This document shows positions 9,366 through 21,372 of a stretch of DNA of 64,000 nt, piece after piece (the first letter of the stretch is position 1; the number at the start of each line of letters is the position of its first letter). Below the pieces are notes generated by a model that saw nothing but the letters and a program-made list of their open reading frames with translations, was not told where the DNA came from and did no database searches. This DNA is from Symbiodinium natans (lineage: Eukaryota; Sar; Dinophyceae; Suessiales; Symbiodiniaceae): assembly GCA_905221605.1 (NCBI GenBank), contig CAJNDS010002235.1:982875-1046874 (forward strand), read 5' to 3'. A program made the position numbers and the translations under genes.

Positions 9366-11348
9366 GATTGGCGAATTGGAATGCCGATGATCAAAAGGGC
9401 AATCCCTTACCAAGGAGCCCCTGTACCTTAAACCGTAAACCCTAAATCCTTTACCCCTGTAAGCCCTTCAAGCCCATTAAGACCTTTAAGCCCTCAAGCC
9501 GTTTAGGCCCTTTAGGCCCTGTAAGCCTAAGCCGTACAGCCTACGCCCAAAACCCAAAACGCTGCGCCCGGAACCCAAATCCTATAGACCCTCAGCCTAA
9601 ACACAAACCCTAAACCCTCAGCCGTGAACCCTAAACCCTAAACTCTCAGCCCTAAACCCAACACCCTAAACCCCTAAACCCCTAAACCCTAAACCCTAAA
9701 CCCTAAACCCTAAACCCCTAAACCCTAACCCCTGAACCCCTAAACCCCCACCTAAACCCCCAAACCCCAAACCCTAAACCCCTATGCCCTAGACCCTAAA
9801 CCCTAAACGCGAAACTAAACCCACCCCATCCGGCCTGGAGCTGCTTCACAAAGTCGGACCGCGAGCTGCGCCAAAAAAGAGGAGCGGGGTTTGAACTGAG
9901 GTCCAAGAGCGTCCGCGCACCGGCGCCGTGGGGTTTAGGGGTTTGGGAATTTAGGGTTTAGAGTTTAGGGTTTAGGGTTTAGGGTTTAGCGTTTAGCGTT
10001 TAGCGTTTAGCATTTGGGGCTTAGGGTTTAGGGTTTATGCATGCGGTCTTGCGCACTGGGGTTTAAAGTTTAGGGTGCAGGGTGTAGGGTTTAGGGGCTC
10101 TGCTTTCTCAATGTCGAGTGCCTCTTGGGTTCGAGGCTTCAAAACAAGGCAGCCACAGAGACCAAATCCGAGGATAAGGGTCCGGCTTAGGGCTTCTAGG
10201 GTTTGGGGTCTAACCCGAAACCACAAGCCCTAAACCCTCTTCCCTAACCCCTACTCCCTAAACCCTAAACCCTAAACCCTAGACCTTAACCCTGTAGGCT
10301 TTGGGGTTTAGGGTACGAGGTTGGTACGTTGGCAGCCGTTGGCGCTTCCGACCATGCGCCGTTTGCAGACTCTCCGGATCTGTACAAAGAAGTTCAAGAG
10401 CCATGTCGGAAGGCCTGCATGTTCTCCCCAGGGCCAGGATCCGTCAGGGTTTGGGGTTTAGGGTTTAGGGTTTAGGGTTTGGGGTTTAGGGTTTGGGGTT
10501 TAGGGTTGAGGGTTTAGGGTTTAGGGGTTAGGGTTTAGGGTTTAGGGTTTAGGGTTTAGGGTTTAGGGTTCAGGGTTTAGGGTTGAGCCGTGAAAGGACT
10601 CAGGTGCGCAGGATCTCTCATGGTCGGTTCGGGGATCAGGGTTCAGGGTTTCTACGGCCTTGACTGAATACAGCCGTATTGGAGGCTCTAAGACTCTACT
10701 CACAGCGACTCATGTAAACCCTAAACCCTAAACCCCAAACCCTAAACCCTACAAAGCACTGTAAACAAGCTTATTGTTACTTATTCCTCTCCACGAACCT
10801 TCCGGTACACCCCGGAGCTGGCCTACTCTGAGCTTGGGGGGATCGTACAGGGAGGTTGTCTATCATGAATCAGCTTTCGAAGCTCCTGTCACCCCTCACC
10901 CCCGAAATGACCCAACCCCTAAACCCTAAAGCCTAAACCCTAAACCCTAAAGCCTAAACCCTAAACCCTAAACCCTAAAGCGTAAACCCTAAACCCTAAA
11001 CCCTAAACCCTAAAAACCCTACAGCCCTAAACCCTAAACCCCAACAAAAAAATCCCAAGCACGTACCCGGGAGCTGGCCTTCTAGCCCGACATGATACGT
11101 TAATAAGGCCAAGTGATCCAAAAGAAGCCTTGCAAGCTGTAGGGTTGACCAGCAGCTCGGATGGTCCTTGAAAAGCCCTGAAAAATGTTCCTAGGGTTTA
11201 GGGTTCAGGGTTTAGGGTTTAGGGTTTAGGGTTTAGGGTTTGGGGTTTGGGGTTTAGGGTTTAGGGTTTAGGGTTTAGGGTTTAGGCTTTAGGGTTTAGG
11301 GTTTAGGGTGCAGGGTCCAGGCATCATGGGGTTGAGCGTTTGCCGTGC

Positions 11349-11469
11349 CACTAGCCCAAGAACCATGTCATAATGAGGGTACCCTTCCTTTTGGTCGGTT
11401 ACTTTATAAGGGAACCTTGAAACCCTAAACCCTAAAACCAATGAAGGGTGAAGGGTACCACTGGGCCAC
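11349..11469. mobile_element. Small inverted-repeat element, family F, with nested telomere units
   Basis: On the minus strand it begins GTGGCCCAGTGGTACCCTT and ends with the inverse near GGTTCTTGGGCTAG. It matches the element at 50109-50212. Two TTTAGGG units sit inside this copy. Confidence 0.65.
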
Positions 11470-11816
11470 AAAGGTGTCAGGGTTCAGGCTTCAAGCTTCA
11501 GGGCGTTTCGAAACCCTCTGAACAATATTCCTAAATATGGTCCTCTGAAGCCCAGCGTTTAGGGTTTAGGGTTTAGGGTTTAGGGTTTAGGGTTTAGGGT
11601 TTAGGGTTTAGGGTTTAGGGTTTAGGGTTTAGGGTTTAGGGTTTAGGGTTTAGGGTTTTCGGCCTCGAGCTTCATGGGGTTTCGGCTGCAGGTCAGAGCC
11701 CGGAGCCTTGCAACGTCTCGCCGCGCACGTTTTAGCGCACTTGGTACTGGGCTGTGTCATCTGGAGCCCCTGGCAGCCACCCCGAAGAAGCGTCCCTAGA
11801 CCCACCCCTAAACCCC

Positions 11817-11928
11817 ACTTGGAGGTTCATGGCTAGATATAAGTAAGGTTCTAAGTGCCCTAACTTGGGTGCGAATTATCGCTTACCATAGGTATAACCC
11901 TACCTAGAACTACCCATCAACCTCCAAG
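11817..11928. mobile_element. Small inverted-repeat element, family A
   Basis: Ends ACTTGGAGGTTCATGG and CATCAACCTCCAAG. Read on the minus strand, a candidate exon ends ...TTGGAG directly before GT of the right end, so the element's own ends could supply intron borders. Confidence 0.7.
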
Positions 11929-12093
11929 AATTGCTGCCATTGCCGCCTTCTCCGCAGCCTAGGTTCTCCTTCGCGAAGAAAATGGTCCCAGATTTCAAAA
12001 AAAGAAGGCCACAACGTCTGCAAGATGAACATGAAAAAAGCTCACCGCCCCGTGCATGTGGAAAACCTGGCAACGAGCGTAACAATGTAACTG

Positions 12094-12131
12094 CACCACC
12101 ACCACCACCACCACCACCACCACCACCACCC
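12094..12131. repeat. (CAC)n trinucleotide repeat
   Basis: About twelve CAC units. They read as poly-Pro on plus and poly-Gly on minus in the overlapping open frames, which are therefore not evidence of a gene. Confidence 0.9.
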
Positions 12132-13147
12132 GCGAACCCCCAAGAAGTCGGGCCTTGCGAATTTTCAGGGGCTAGCTTTGGCATTTTGATATGGATGTTG
12201 GGGCCAACGTGATGTGGCCTAGGGTTTACACAGAGACTAACACCCGAAAGGCCCTAAAAGGAGGCAGCAGAACCGGGTAGGTTTCGGGTTTCAGGGCTTG
12301 GGACTTCGGATCCCTGAACCCTAAAGTCTAAAGGACTTTCTTAAAACCCTAAACCCTAAACCCTAAACCCTAAACCCTAAACCCTAAACCCTGAACCCTA
12401 AACCCTAAACCCTAAACCCTAAACCCTAAACCCTATAAGGCTTAGGATGGAAGGATCCCGCTGGTCAGCTCTCAAACTCGGATTGCTTAAGGTTTGGAAA
12501 CCTGAAGATATAGGGTCGAAAGCCATCCCTCGACAGGGTTTAGGGTTTAGGGTTTAGGGTTTAGGCTTTAGGGTTTAGGGTTTAGGGTTTAGGCTTTAGG
12601 GTTTAGGGTTTAAGGTTTAAGGTTTAGGGTTCCTAGTTCTTTCTCGTATCCCCCAAAGAACACCCCACATACAATACAAGCGCTGATGATGCTTCAGGCA
12701 GAGGGTTTGGGGTTTAGGGTTTAGGGTTTAGGGTTTAGGGTTTAGGGTTTAGGGTTTAGGGTTTAGGGTTTAGGGTTTAGGGTTTAGGGTTATCAACAGC
12801 TCAGCCTGGCATCCCGACTCAAGATTGGGTTTAAGGCTTCAGGGGTTAGGGTTAGAAGTTTAGGGCTTAGGGTGTAGCGCTTAAGGCTGTAGGGTTCGGG
12901 TAAGGGCTCAGGCTTGGGTCAGAAACAACCCCCCAAAAGCCCGAACCCTTTTTCTTCTGAACCCTTTGAGCCCCTACAACCGTGAACTTTTAACGTTAAA
13001 AAAATTAAAACTTGAACCTAAACCCTAAACCCGAAAACCCTAAAACCTAAACCCTAAACCCTAAACCCTCAAACCTAAACCCTAAACCCTAAAACCTAAA
13101 ACCTAAACCCTAAACCCTAAACCCTAAACCCTAAAACCCTAAACTCC

Positions 13148-14883
13148 TCACTTGCACGGAAGCTTCAGACGCTTGGTCGGCTCGGGGAACGGCATGCGGA
13201 CCTTGGAAGAATCCCTTGGTTGGAGGACCCTAAACCCTAAACCCTAAACCCTAAACCCTAAACCCTAAACCCTAAACCCTAAACCCTAAACCCTAAACCC
13301 TAAACCCTAAACCCTAAACAACCCTAAACCCTAAACCCTAAACCCTAAACCCTAAACCCTAAAGAAAGAGCCCCTGAGACTGCCTTGCCAGCTAAGCTCT
13401 TGTTTAAGGTGCTGAGGGCGGTAAGCGCCTAGAGCATGGGGTGCTTGGGGCGCTTGGGGTGTTGAGTTGTTTGGGTGTCTAGGGTAGTTCGGGTGCTGAG
13501 GGTGTTTCGGGGTTTTGGGGCAAGTAGGGTAAGGTTCAGGGCTAAAAACACCCTAACCGCCCTCCACACCTAAACAAAACACCCCAAACCCTCAACAACT
13601 CAACCACCCCAGGCACCTAAACACCCTCAGCACCCCTGAAATGAGAAGAAACAAAAAAGCCCTAAGCAACCTCACCACCCTACTGCAAGTCCTGGCGCAC
13701 CCCTAAACCCTAAACCCTAAACCCTAAACCCTAAACCCTAAACCCTAAACCCTAAACCCTAAACCCTAAACACAAAACCCAACCCTTCAAGCACACCAAG
13801 AAGGCCCGAAGCTAGCAGGCTCATGGGTGCTTGTAAGGTATCAGCAACCGTATTCCGGGGCACTTCTAACCCTGCCTCTCCTAAACCCCAAAGCCCTAAG
13901 CCCTAAACCCTAAACCCTAAACCCCAAACCCTAAACCCTAAACCCTAAACCCCAAACCCTAAACCCTAAACCCCAAACCCTAAACCCTAAACCCCTAAAC
14001 CCCAAACCCTTTTTCTAGACTCGGAGCTCCGTTGGCAAAGAGGGCCGGCTTGAATTCATCGGGCACTCGCTTGTGCATGACCGGACCTCGCGGGAGATGA
14101 GATCGTGAATCTAGCGTGGCTTTTTAGAGTGTGGCACTTAGGGTTTAGGGTTTGGGGTTTAGGGTTTGGGGTTTAGGGTTTAGGGTGTAGGGTTTAGGGT
14201 TTAGGGTTTAGGGTTTAGGGTTTAGGGTCTGGACCTTGCGGGGTTTACCCTAAACCCTAAACCCTCCGGGGCACCGGGGTAGAAGAGCAACCCCCAACAC
14301 GGAAACCCTGAGCCCAACCCCTGAAAACCCTGAAGCCCTGCTGCCCCGAGTCCCTTAGCCCTAAGCCCTAAGCCCTAAGCCCTAAACCCTAAACACTAAA
14401 CCCTAAACCCTAAGCCCTAAACCCTAGCCCTAAACCCTAAACCCTAGCCCTAAACCCTGAACCCTAAACCATGAAGCCCTCAGCCTAAAGCCTCGTCTTC
14501 TTTTCTGGGATGGATTTTGAGATACTACATGAACATTACATCTCCCAAGCCGTCTGAAACCCATAGAAATCTAAAGCTCGTTCCACGGCAAGCCCCTGTA
14601 CATCCTGTAAACCCTATAAACCCTAAACCCTTAAACCCCTAAACCCCTAAACCCCTAAACCCTAAACCCCGCAAGCAAGCCCCATCCACTGTATACACAC
14701 ACCCTCAACCCTGAACCCGTATCAACCTCTCAACCCCACAAAACCCACATTGCGCTTCCCCAATGGCAACTTTCGGGTTGAGGGCTGAGGGCCTAAACTC
14801 AAAACCCTGGGTTCTGGGGTTTAGGGTTTAGGGTTTAGGGTGTAGGGTTTAGGGTTTAGGGTTTAGGGTTTAGGGTTTAGGGT

Positions 14884-14943
<60 letters not shown>

Positions 14944-17900
14944 GGTGTAGGGTTTAGGGTTTAAGGTTGAGGGGTTAGGGTTTAGGGGTTAGGGTTTGGG
15001 GTTTGGGGTTTAGGGTCTAGGGTTTTAGGGTTTAGGGTTTCGGGCGAGGGTTTTCCGAACTCTTAGGCTCTCTGGGCTTTTGTTAGGGCTTTAGGGTTTT
15101 GGGGGTTCTAGGGTTTAGGGGTTTGACAGTTTGAGGCCTTTCGAGAGTTTTAGGGGTAAGTCTTTAGCATCTTGGGCTCAGGGCTTCTCAGCAAATGTGT
15201 CTAACTTTTGGTCCGTTGCCGTTGGCTCGTCAGCACGCTGACTCATATATATATATATATATATATTACATCTTGCTACATGAATATTCAGGCATTCAAT
15301 CACACAGCGCGCTCATTCAAAACCGTGCGTTTGAGAGAAGAAGGAGGCCAACGTGCCCAGTCAGTCCCTGCTTTAAAGGTCGTTGTATTCTTGGGGCGCC
15401 TCCATTCTCAAAAAGAGATCAACACATCTTGGCTGCACTTAGCAGGGTAGCTATAAACTCAATTGTTAGCTGCCTTGTTAAGAAACCCCATAAACCCAAA
15501 AAGGCTAAGGATCTAAAGTTACCAAAAAAGCACCACAGAGACATGTACCCCAATTCCTCTGAGCCCTATGACCCCGGAGCCGGGTGCAGGGCTGTTCCGG
15601 TAGCGCTCCACGTGCGAGTGCAGGCCCTGATGGGGCCCACTCCAGGAGACCTCTTCCACTTGGAGGTGAGTAGCCCTAAACCCTAAACCCTAAACCTTAA
15701 ACCCTAAACTCTAAACCCTTAAACCCTAGACCGCAAACCCTAAACGCTAGAAGTAGTTTTGGTTTGTGGTTTCCGGGTGTAGGGGTCTCAGGCTTGAGGG
15801 AGAAAGGGTTTGCAGGTGTAAGGATTTTAAACAGCCACCCAGGGTTTAGGGCCTTTAGGGCTTAGGGCTTGGGGTTTTCCACATGTTCTGTGCACGCCAC
15901 CACTCAGGACATGTGTTGTGGTGCGCGCCAAGGTTCCTGTTCCCTCCCAAACCCCGCCGACCCAACCGATGACTAGGTATTCTAGACCCAAGAGTCACCT
16001 AGGAAAAAAAGGGTACCCTTATTGGCTTTAAGGGGATTACAAAGGCACCCCAACCCTGAAAACAGGAAATCAGGGCCTACTCCGGGTCCTAGTATTCCTG
16101 CGTTGTTCTGCGGGAAATGATTTGAGGCCTCCTCGTCCTTGCGAAGATTTTGGCTGAGAAGTAGGGTTTGGGGTTTAGGGTTTAGGGTTTGGGGTTTGGG
16201 GTTTGGGGTTTGGGGTTTGGGGTTTGGGGTTGGGGTTTGGGGTTGGGGGTTGGGGGTTTGGGGTTTGGGGTTTGCGGTTTGGGGTTTGGGGTTTGGGGTT
16301 TGGGGTTTGGGGTTTGGGGTTTGGGGTTTGGGGTTTGGGGTTTGGGGTTTGGGGTTTGGGGTTTGGGGTTTAGCTCCTGTCTTAGTTTGGGCCTCGGCTT
16401 GTTGTGAAGAGGCCTGGCTCCTTCAGAACGTAGAACCCAATGAGAGACGGCACTTCTAAGTCTGCTTATTGCAACAACCCAAACCCGATAACCCTAAACC
16501 CAAAACCCAAACCTCAAAACCCCAAACCCTAAACCCTGAACCCTAAACCTCAAAATCTTAAACTCTCAACCCTAAACCCGAAACCTCAAACTCTAAACCC
16601 CACACCCCAAACCTTAAACCTCAAAACCCCAAACCCTATACCCTAAAACCTGAACCTCAAAACCCTGAACCCCCAACCTCAAGACCCTACACCCCAAAAC
16701 CGCAACCCTAAACCCCAACCATTGGCCCTATACCCTAAACCCTAAACCCCCGAATCCTACAAACTCCAAACCCTAAACCCCAAACCCCAAACGCTACAAA
16801 CCCCAAACCCTAAACCCTAAACCCTGAACCCTAAACCCTAACCCCCAAAACCCCTAAACCCTAAACCCCTAAACCCGCGCCTGACAGACCTTGCAGCTTG
16901 GTAGTGCCCAGGAGGAGAACCCGTCAAAGACGCGCCACATCTCCTCGACGGAGGGCTTTAGCCCCAAACAAAACACACCTTCAAGCAAGAGATTCGTTTG
17001 GGGTTTAGGGTTTGGGGTTTAGGGTTTGGGGTTGAGGGTTTAGGGTTTAGGGTTTAGGGTTTGGGGATTAGGGTTTAGGGTTTAGGGTCTAGGGTTTAGG
17101 GTTTCGGGTTCCTTGGGCCACCCCCCCCCCCCCCCCCCTCGCATCCTTCACCGACCGCTCGTCCACCAAGTTCACGAAGGCGTAGCCCAAGTTCGCGAAG
17201 CGCTGGAAATCGCAGGGCAGGTACCTCATTGGCACCACAAGCCTCATCCTCAAACCCTGGCAACTTCCCTTACCCTAAACCCTAAACCTAAACCCTAAAC
17301 CCTAAACCCTAAACCCTTAACCCATCCTCAAACCTGAACCCCAAGACCTAAAACCCTCAGACCACCAGAACCTTAAGCCCTAGACAAGCTCGAGGGGGGA
17401 AACCGCGTTGTTTCGGTCAAAACGTAAGCGCCCGAGTAATACCTAGAAACCCCAGGGTTTAGGGTTTAGGGTTTCGTGTCCCGGGCTTAGGGTTTAGGGT
17501 TTAGGGTTTAGGGTTCAGGGTTCAGGGTTCAGGGTTCAGGGTTCAGGGTTCAGGGTTCAGGGTTCAGGGTTCAGGGTTTAGGCTCTAAACGCTCAAGCCA
17601 ACTGTCTTCACGAATTTCTCTTGCCTGCCCGCCTTGGCTTCCCCAAAGTGGGCCACATTGTGTCATGTTGGCTGATGAGTTAGCGCAGAAGCTGCGCAAC
17701 ACACTATCCTCGTGGTTAGACCTAATTCGTCATGGTGTGAATGTGAATACACTGGTAAGACCTTTAACCTAAAACCTAAACCCTAAACCCTAAACCCTAA
17801 ACCCTAAACCCTAAACCAGATTTCTCGCGGGCGCAGTCTGGGAGTGACCATGCGCCCTGGATGGTCTTGCGACGCGCTGGCAAGCACATGACTGTCAATA

Positions 17901-19365
17901 CTCGGGTGCGACAGTGCAGCAGCGAACAGGGCTTAGGGTTTAGGGTTTAGGGTTTAGGGTTTAGGGTTTAGGGTTTAGGGTTTAGGGTTTAGGGTTTAGG
18001 GTTCAGGGTTCAGGGTTCAGGGTTCAGGGTTTAGGGTCTCCGAATAGCATCGTCAGCTGACTCTTCACGACCCTCCGGGCAGGTACAAGATTCTTGCCAA
18101 GGCGACCGAACACATGTTGCTCTCTTTGCCGCGTCGCTCGATCGCTCGACAGCTTTGTGCACCCACAAAGAGACGAGAGTGCACGAAGCCAAACCGGCAG
18201 AGCTCATGCCGTTTGATCTGTTCCTTCTCGGTCTCGTACAGGAGAAACCACTTGTGAAATTGGCGATTCCTTACCCCCTGAGCTCTAGACCCAAAACTCT
18301 GAACCTGAAAAGACTGCGACACCACCCAGCTCAGGACAGTCCCTAAGCATCTTCCCACCACCCACCAGAGCCCGAACAAGCCTAGGGTTTAATGCTGAAT
18401 CTTAACGCCAAACCATAATTAGGGTTTAGGGTTTAAGGTTTAGGGTTTAGGGTTTAGGGTTTTGGGAAACTCCTACGGCCTAAACCACGGCACGCCAGGC
18501 TGCACAAAGTCGTACATGCCGCTGAAGCCCTTCCCATCCAGCAGATTCAAGAACATCTCCTGGAAGGCTGCACGTCTGCACCCCAAACCCTACATGCTCT
18601 TTTGGGCTGTATTAGGAGCAACGCCGACCTCGGCCTCGAAGCCTCAAGGTTAGAGGCCACAACTAGGCACGCCCAGCCCATCTTATGAAGTCTTTCAAGA
18701 CATGGCCCCTGTCTAGGAGACCATGACACACCATGCTAGGCTGCACGGGCGAAACGGGCTTTGGCTTTAGTTTCCCCTGAACCCTGAACCCACCCTGAAC
18801 CCTGAACCCTGAACACCCTGAACCCTGAACCCTGAACCCTACGCCCTTTCTTGCTTCAAGGGCTCATAAGCGAGCCTCACCTCAAGCAAGGGCACAACTT
18901 AGCCTCCTAGCGTCTCGGTTCAAGTATCAGCACATGGGCTGCATACTGCCATACACACTAAGCCGCGGGCGAGGTATTGAGACCCAAGACCCAAAATCCT
19001 CAAAATCTGAGTCCTGAGCCCTACCTTCCTGAACACAAAACCCTGAACCTTGAGCCTTACAATCCTGAAGACGGGAGTCAATAAAAAGAGGGGAGGGGTG
19101 GTTGACGGGACCAGGGGGGGGGGGGGGGGTGCGCGTCGACAAGTATGAACAGGGTTGATGGGTCAGGGGCTGAGGGTTCGAGACTAGAAACCCAACACCT
19201 GAAGCCCAATTCTTCTCAATGCTCCGAACCCACAGCTCGGAACTTCTCAACCCTAAACAAATCCTCGCAACCCCCCACGATATCCTTGCGAAGGCCCCAT
19301 CACCAGAACACGGCTAAAACCCCCCAGTCCCGCGTATAGTTGTTGGGGATGTTTCGCAGCATGAC
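13148..19365 (-). CDS. Mei2-like RNA-binding protein, copy 3 (divergent), seven 3' exons
   Basis: Minus-strand exons: 19365-19330 (VMLRNIPNNYTR), 18559-18504 (EMFLNLLDGKGFSGMYDF), 17224-17143 (YLPCDFQRFANLGYAFVNL...), 16943-16881 (EMWRVFDGFSSWALPSCK, VCQ), 15650-15593 (VSWSGPHQGLHSHVERYRN), 14086-14028 (PVMHKRVPDEFKPALFANG), 13201-13148 (VRMPFPEPTKRLKLPCK, TGA). All phases agree and the 408 nt give 135 residues of one RRM plus the Mei2 C-terminal block. Five of the six introns are GC-AG; the first appears to be GA-AG. All hold telomere-type repeats. Only one intron position (after the VKD/AVD codon) coincides with copy 2. The N-terminal exon was not found; sequence just upstream of 19365 is open for a few codons only. 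Such proteins bind RNA through this RRM. Confidence 0.85.
14815..14960. repeat. Telomere-type tract with TTGAGGG block
   Basis: TTTAGGG units change to about nine TTGAGGG units at 14882-14945. It lies in an intron of Mei2-like copy 3. Confidence 0.9.
15982..16092. mobile_element. Small inverted-repeat element, family B
   Basis: Close relative of 6298-6399: starts CTAGACCCAAGAGTCACCTA, ends CTACTCCGGGTCCTAG. It lies in an intron of Mei2-like copy 3. Confidence 0.72.
16186..16373. repeat. TTTGGGG variant array
   Basis: About 25 tandem TTTGGGG units. All three plus frames read Gly/Phe/Trp/Val/Leu-rich repeats that are artefacts. The array is G-rich enough to form quadruplexes. Confidence 0.95.
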
Positions 19366-20703
19366 CTGCAGCACATGGAGTCTTCAAAGCATTCCAAAGG
19401 GCTTCCGGTATAAGGTTCGGCCATACTCATCAAGATTGGGGGCTTCCTTGAAGGCTCATGAGGCTTGCAGCACATGTAGGACTCCGGGTTTAGGCACTCA
19501 GAAGCAGGCGTGGATGCTTGTTTAGCTTGGGCGTTGCCGGGACGAGGTTGCAGGGCAGGGTTTAGGGTTGAGGGCTTAAGGTTTAGGATTTTGGGGTTTG
19601 AAGCCTGCGAGGTTTGAAGGCTAAGGTGAACATGAAAACGTAAACAACGGGCCCGCCGAAGCTACGCACCCTACATGTCTCTCACTTTCAGCCCGTGTCC
19701 AGTTACAAGAAGTTCGCATGCCCAAGTCAAAAGCACCACTACTTAGGGTGCCTATGTAGTTGCTTATACTTCGGCTCGAAAGGAAATGCAAGTGGACGAT
19801 GTTGGCAAGTTACCTAAGCTCTTGCAATGAAACCTGAACCATAAAGCCTAAACCTGTCGCATGCCAACATGTCTCGAAGGCCCGCAGCATGTCTCAGTTT
19901 CACTGCCTCTACTAAAGCCATGCTAAGCCAGAAATTTCCTTTCACCCCAGACCCTGAACCCTAAAGCACTTCACCCTTAAACCCTAATTCCCTTAATCCC
20001 TGAATCCCTAAAGCCTAAACCCTAAACCCTAAACCCCAAACCCCACACGCCAATAGCTTTGCAAGTTGCCGTCCGCCGTTCCTCACCGTCACAGCTGGAG
20101 TCCTTCAGGGCTGATCCCCCTTGTTCTAAGTAGGGAATGAAGGAGTGAGGGGACCCTTTGTAGACCCTTTAAACAGGGCCCTAATTCCCTCAGTTCCAAC
20201 TGGGAACCAGCAATAGGGTTTAGGGTTTAGGGTTTAGGGTTTACGGTTTACGGATTAGGGTTGTAGCGTTTTGCGGTTTGGGGGTTCGGAGACTTACGCT
20301 TCAAGGTTTGTTGGGCTTGTGGTTTAGGGTTTAGGCTGTAGGGTTTAGGGTTTAGGGTTTAGGGTTTAGGGTTTAGGGTTTAGAGTTTAGAGTTTAGAGT
20401 TTAGGGTTTAGGGTTTGGGGTGTAGGGTTTAGGGTTTAGAGTTTAGGGTTTAGGGTTTAGGGTTTGGGGTTTAGGGTTTAGGGCAACAGGCTCGGAGTTG
20501 ATTCCACTCAGCAAGGATGGCTCAGAGCCATGCGTTCGTCTGAAGAACTCAGCCAATCTAACTATGGCAACTGCGAATAGAATCGTGTTTAGGGGTGCTC
20601 TTGGCCCTACCTAAACCCTAAACCCTAAACCCTGAACCCTGACTAAACCCTAAACCCTAAAGCCTAAACATGTGACCCCGGCTGGCCCATAAAACCCACT
20701 GAA

Positions 20704-20815
20704 CTGGGATGTTCCCCCTTATACCTGCAGTCCTTCACAGGGATTCTAAGGGGGGGGGGGGGGGGTTACTATATTCCCTATTGAGGACTGCCAGAAAAAG
20801 GGTGAATGTCCCAAC
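20704..20815. mobile_element. Small inverted-repeat element, family C
   Basis: Starts CTGGGATGTTCCCCCTTATA and ends GGTGAATGTCCCAAC, imperfect inverses. A poly-G run lies in the middle. Confidence 0.65.
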
Positions 20816-21183
20816 CTTTGGAAGAACATTCCTGAATATGATCCTCTTAAACCCAATAAGGGAAACTATAGCAGGTCCCAGGGGCCTGACCAAGTGACTG
20901 CAAGCATATCCGCTTTTTCTCTGGCCGCAAAAACCCATGCCAGGGCAGCAACAAAACGCGCTTTTGAGTACCAGTGGGGCTCGGGCTCAGGGTTTGCGAT
21001 TTAGGGTCCAGTGTTTAGGGTTTAGGGTTTGGGGTTTAGGGCTTGGGGTCTAGGGTCTAGGTTGGGGTTTGCGCCCTCCAACCCTTAGTTCTAAGGGTAG
21101 TTATATGGGTCCTTACTATGGCCCCTTTTATCTCCTTTATAGGGCTCTGAAGTATGGGCCCTTGGGTTGCGTAGGATACCCCG

Positions 21184-21320
21184 GGATCGGTAAACCTAGC
21201 AGGAAATTCATACGGCAGAAATAACCCCCTCATTTTTCAGATTTCGGGCCGCGAATTCTGTATATACGGGGCATATAAGGGACTAAGGGACAATGTAACT
21301 ACCCTAAGTTTACCGACCCC
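21184..21320. mobile_element. Small inverted-repeat element, single copy
   Basis: GATCGGTAAACCTAGC at the left is inverted as CCTAAGTTTACCGACCCC at the right, with about 100 bp of AT-richer sequence between. No second copy was noticed. Confidence 0.5.
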
Positions 21321-21372
21321 CCTAAACCCCAAACCCCTAGACACGAAACCCTAAACCCTAAACCCTAAACCC

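Larger units (their letters stand above)
9366..13147. other. Repeat-rich region with scattered candidate minus-strand exons
   Basis: Telomere-type tracts fill most of it. Unique islands with plausible minus-strand exons are 10823-10885 (ending in TAG), about 11042-11178 (about 45 open codons, with LFKDHPSCWSTLQLARLLLD), 11732-11795 (ending in TAA) and about 11931-12184. The last begins with a possible ATG at 12184 and includes IWDHFLREGEPRLRRRRQWQ. The island at 10310-10450 is open in several frames on both strands. No domain was recognised and the exons could not be joined with confidence. Confidence 0.3.
19366..21372. other. Upstream region of Mei2-like copy 3 and 3' region of the next gene
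   Basis: The 11-bp CATGTGCTGCA, read on minus, occurs at the acceptor before the exon at 19365 and again about 93 bp upstream. Telomere-type tracts lie at 20215-20240 and 20335-20490. The N-terminal exons of copy 3 should be here, but none could be supported. Element families C (20704-20815) and G-like (21184-21320) are present. Confidence 0.4.

Noticed and set aside
10310-10450. Possible exon with LYKEVQEPCRKACMFSP on plus
   Set aside because: Long frames are open on both strands and none is backed by borders or homology.
16139-16459. Open frames reading GFGVWGLGF repeats (also 27774-28096)
   Set aside because: They are direct translations of TTTGGGG repeats, open in all three frames.
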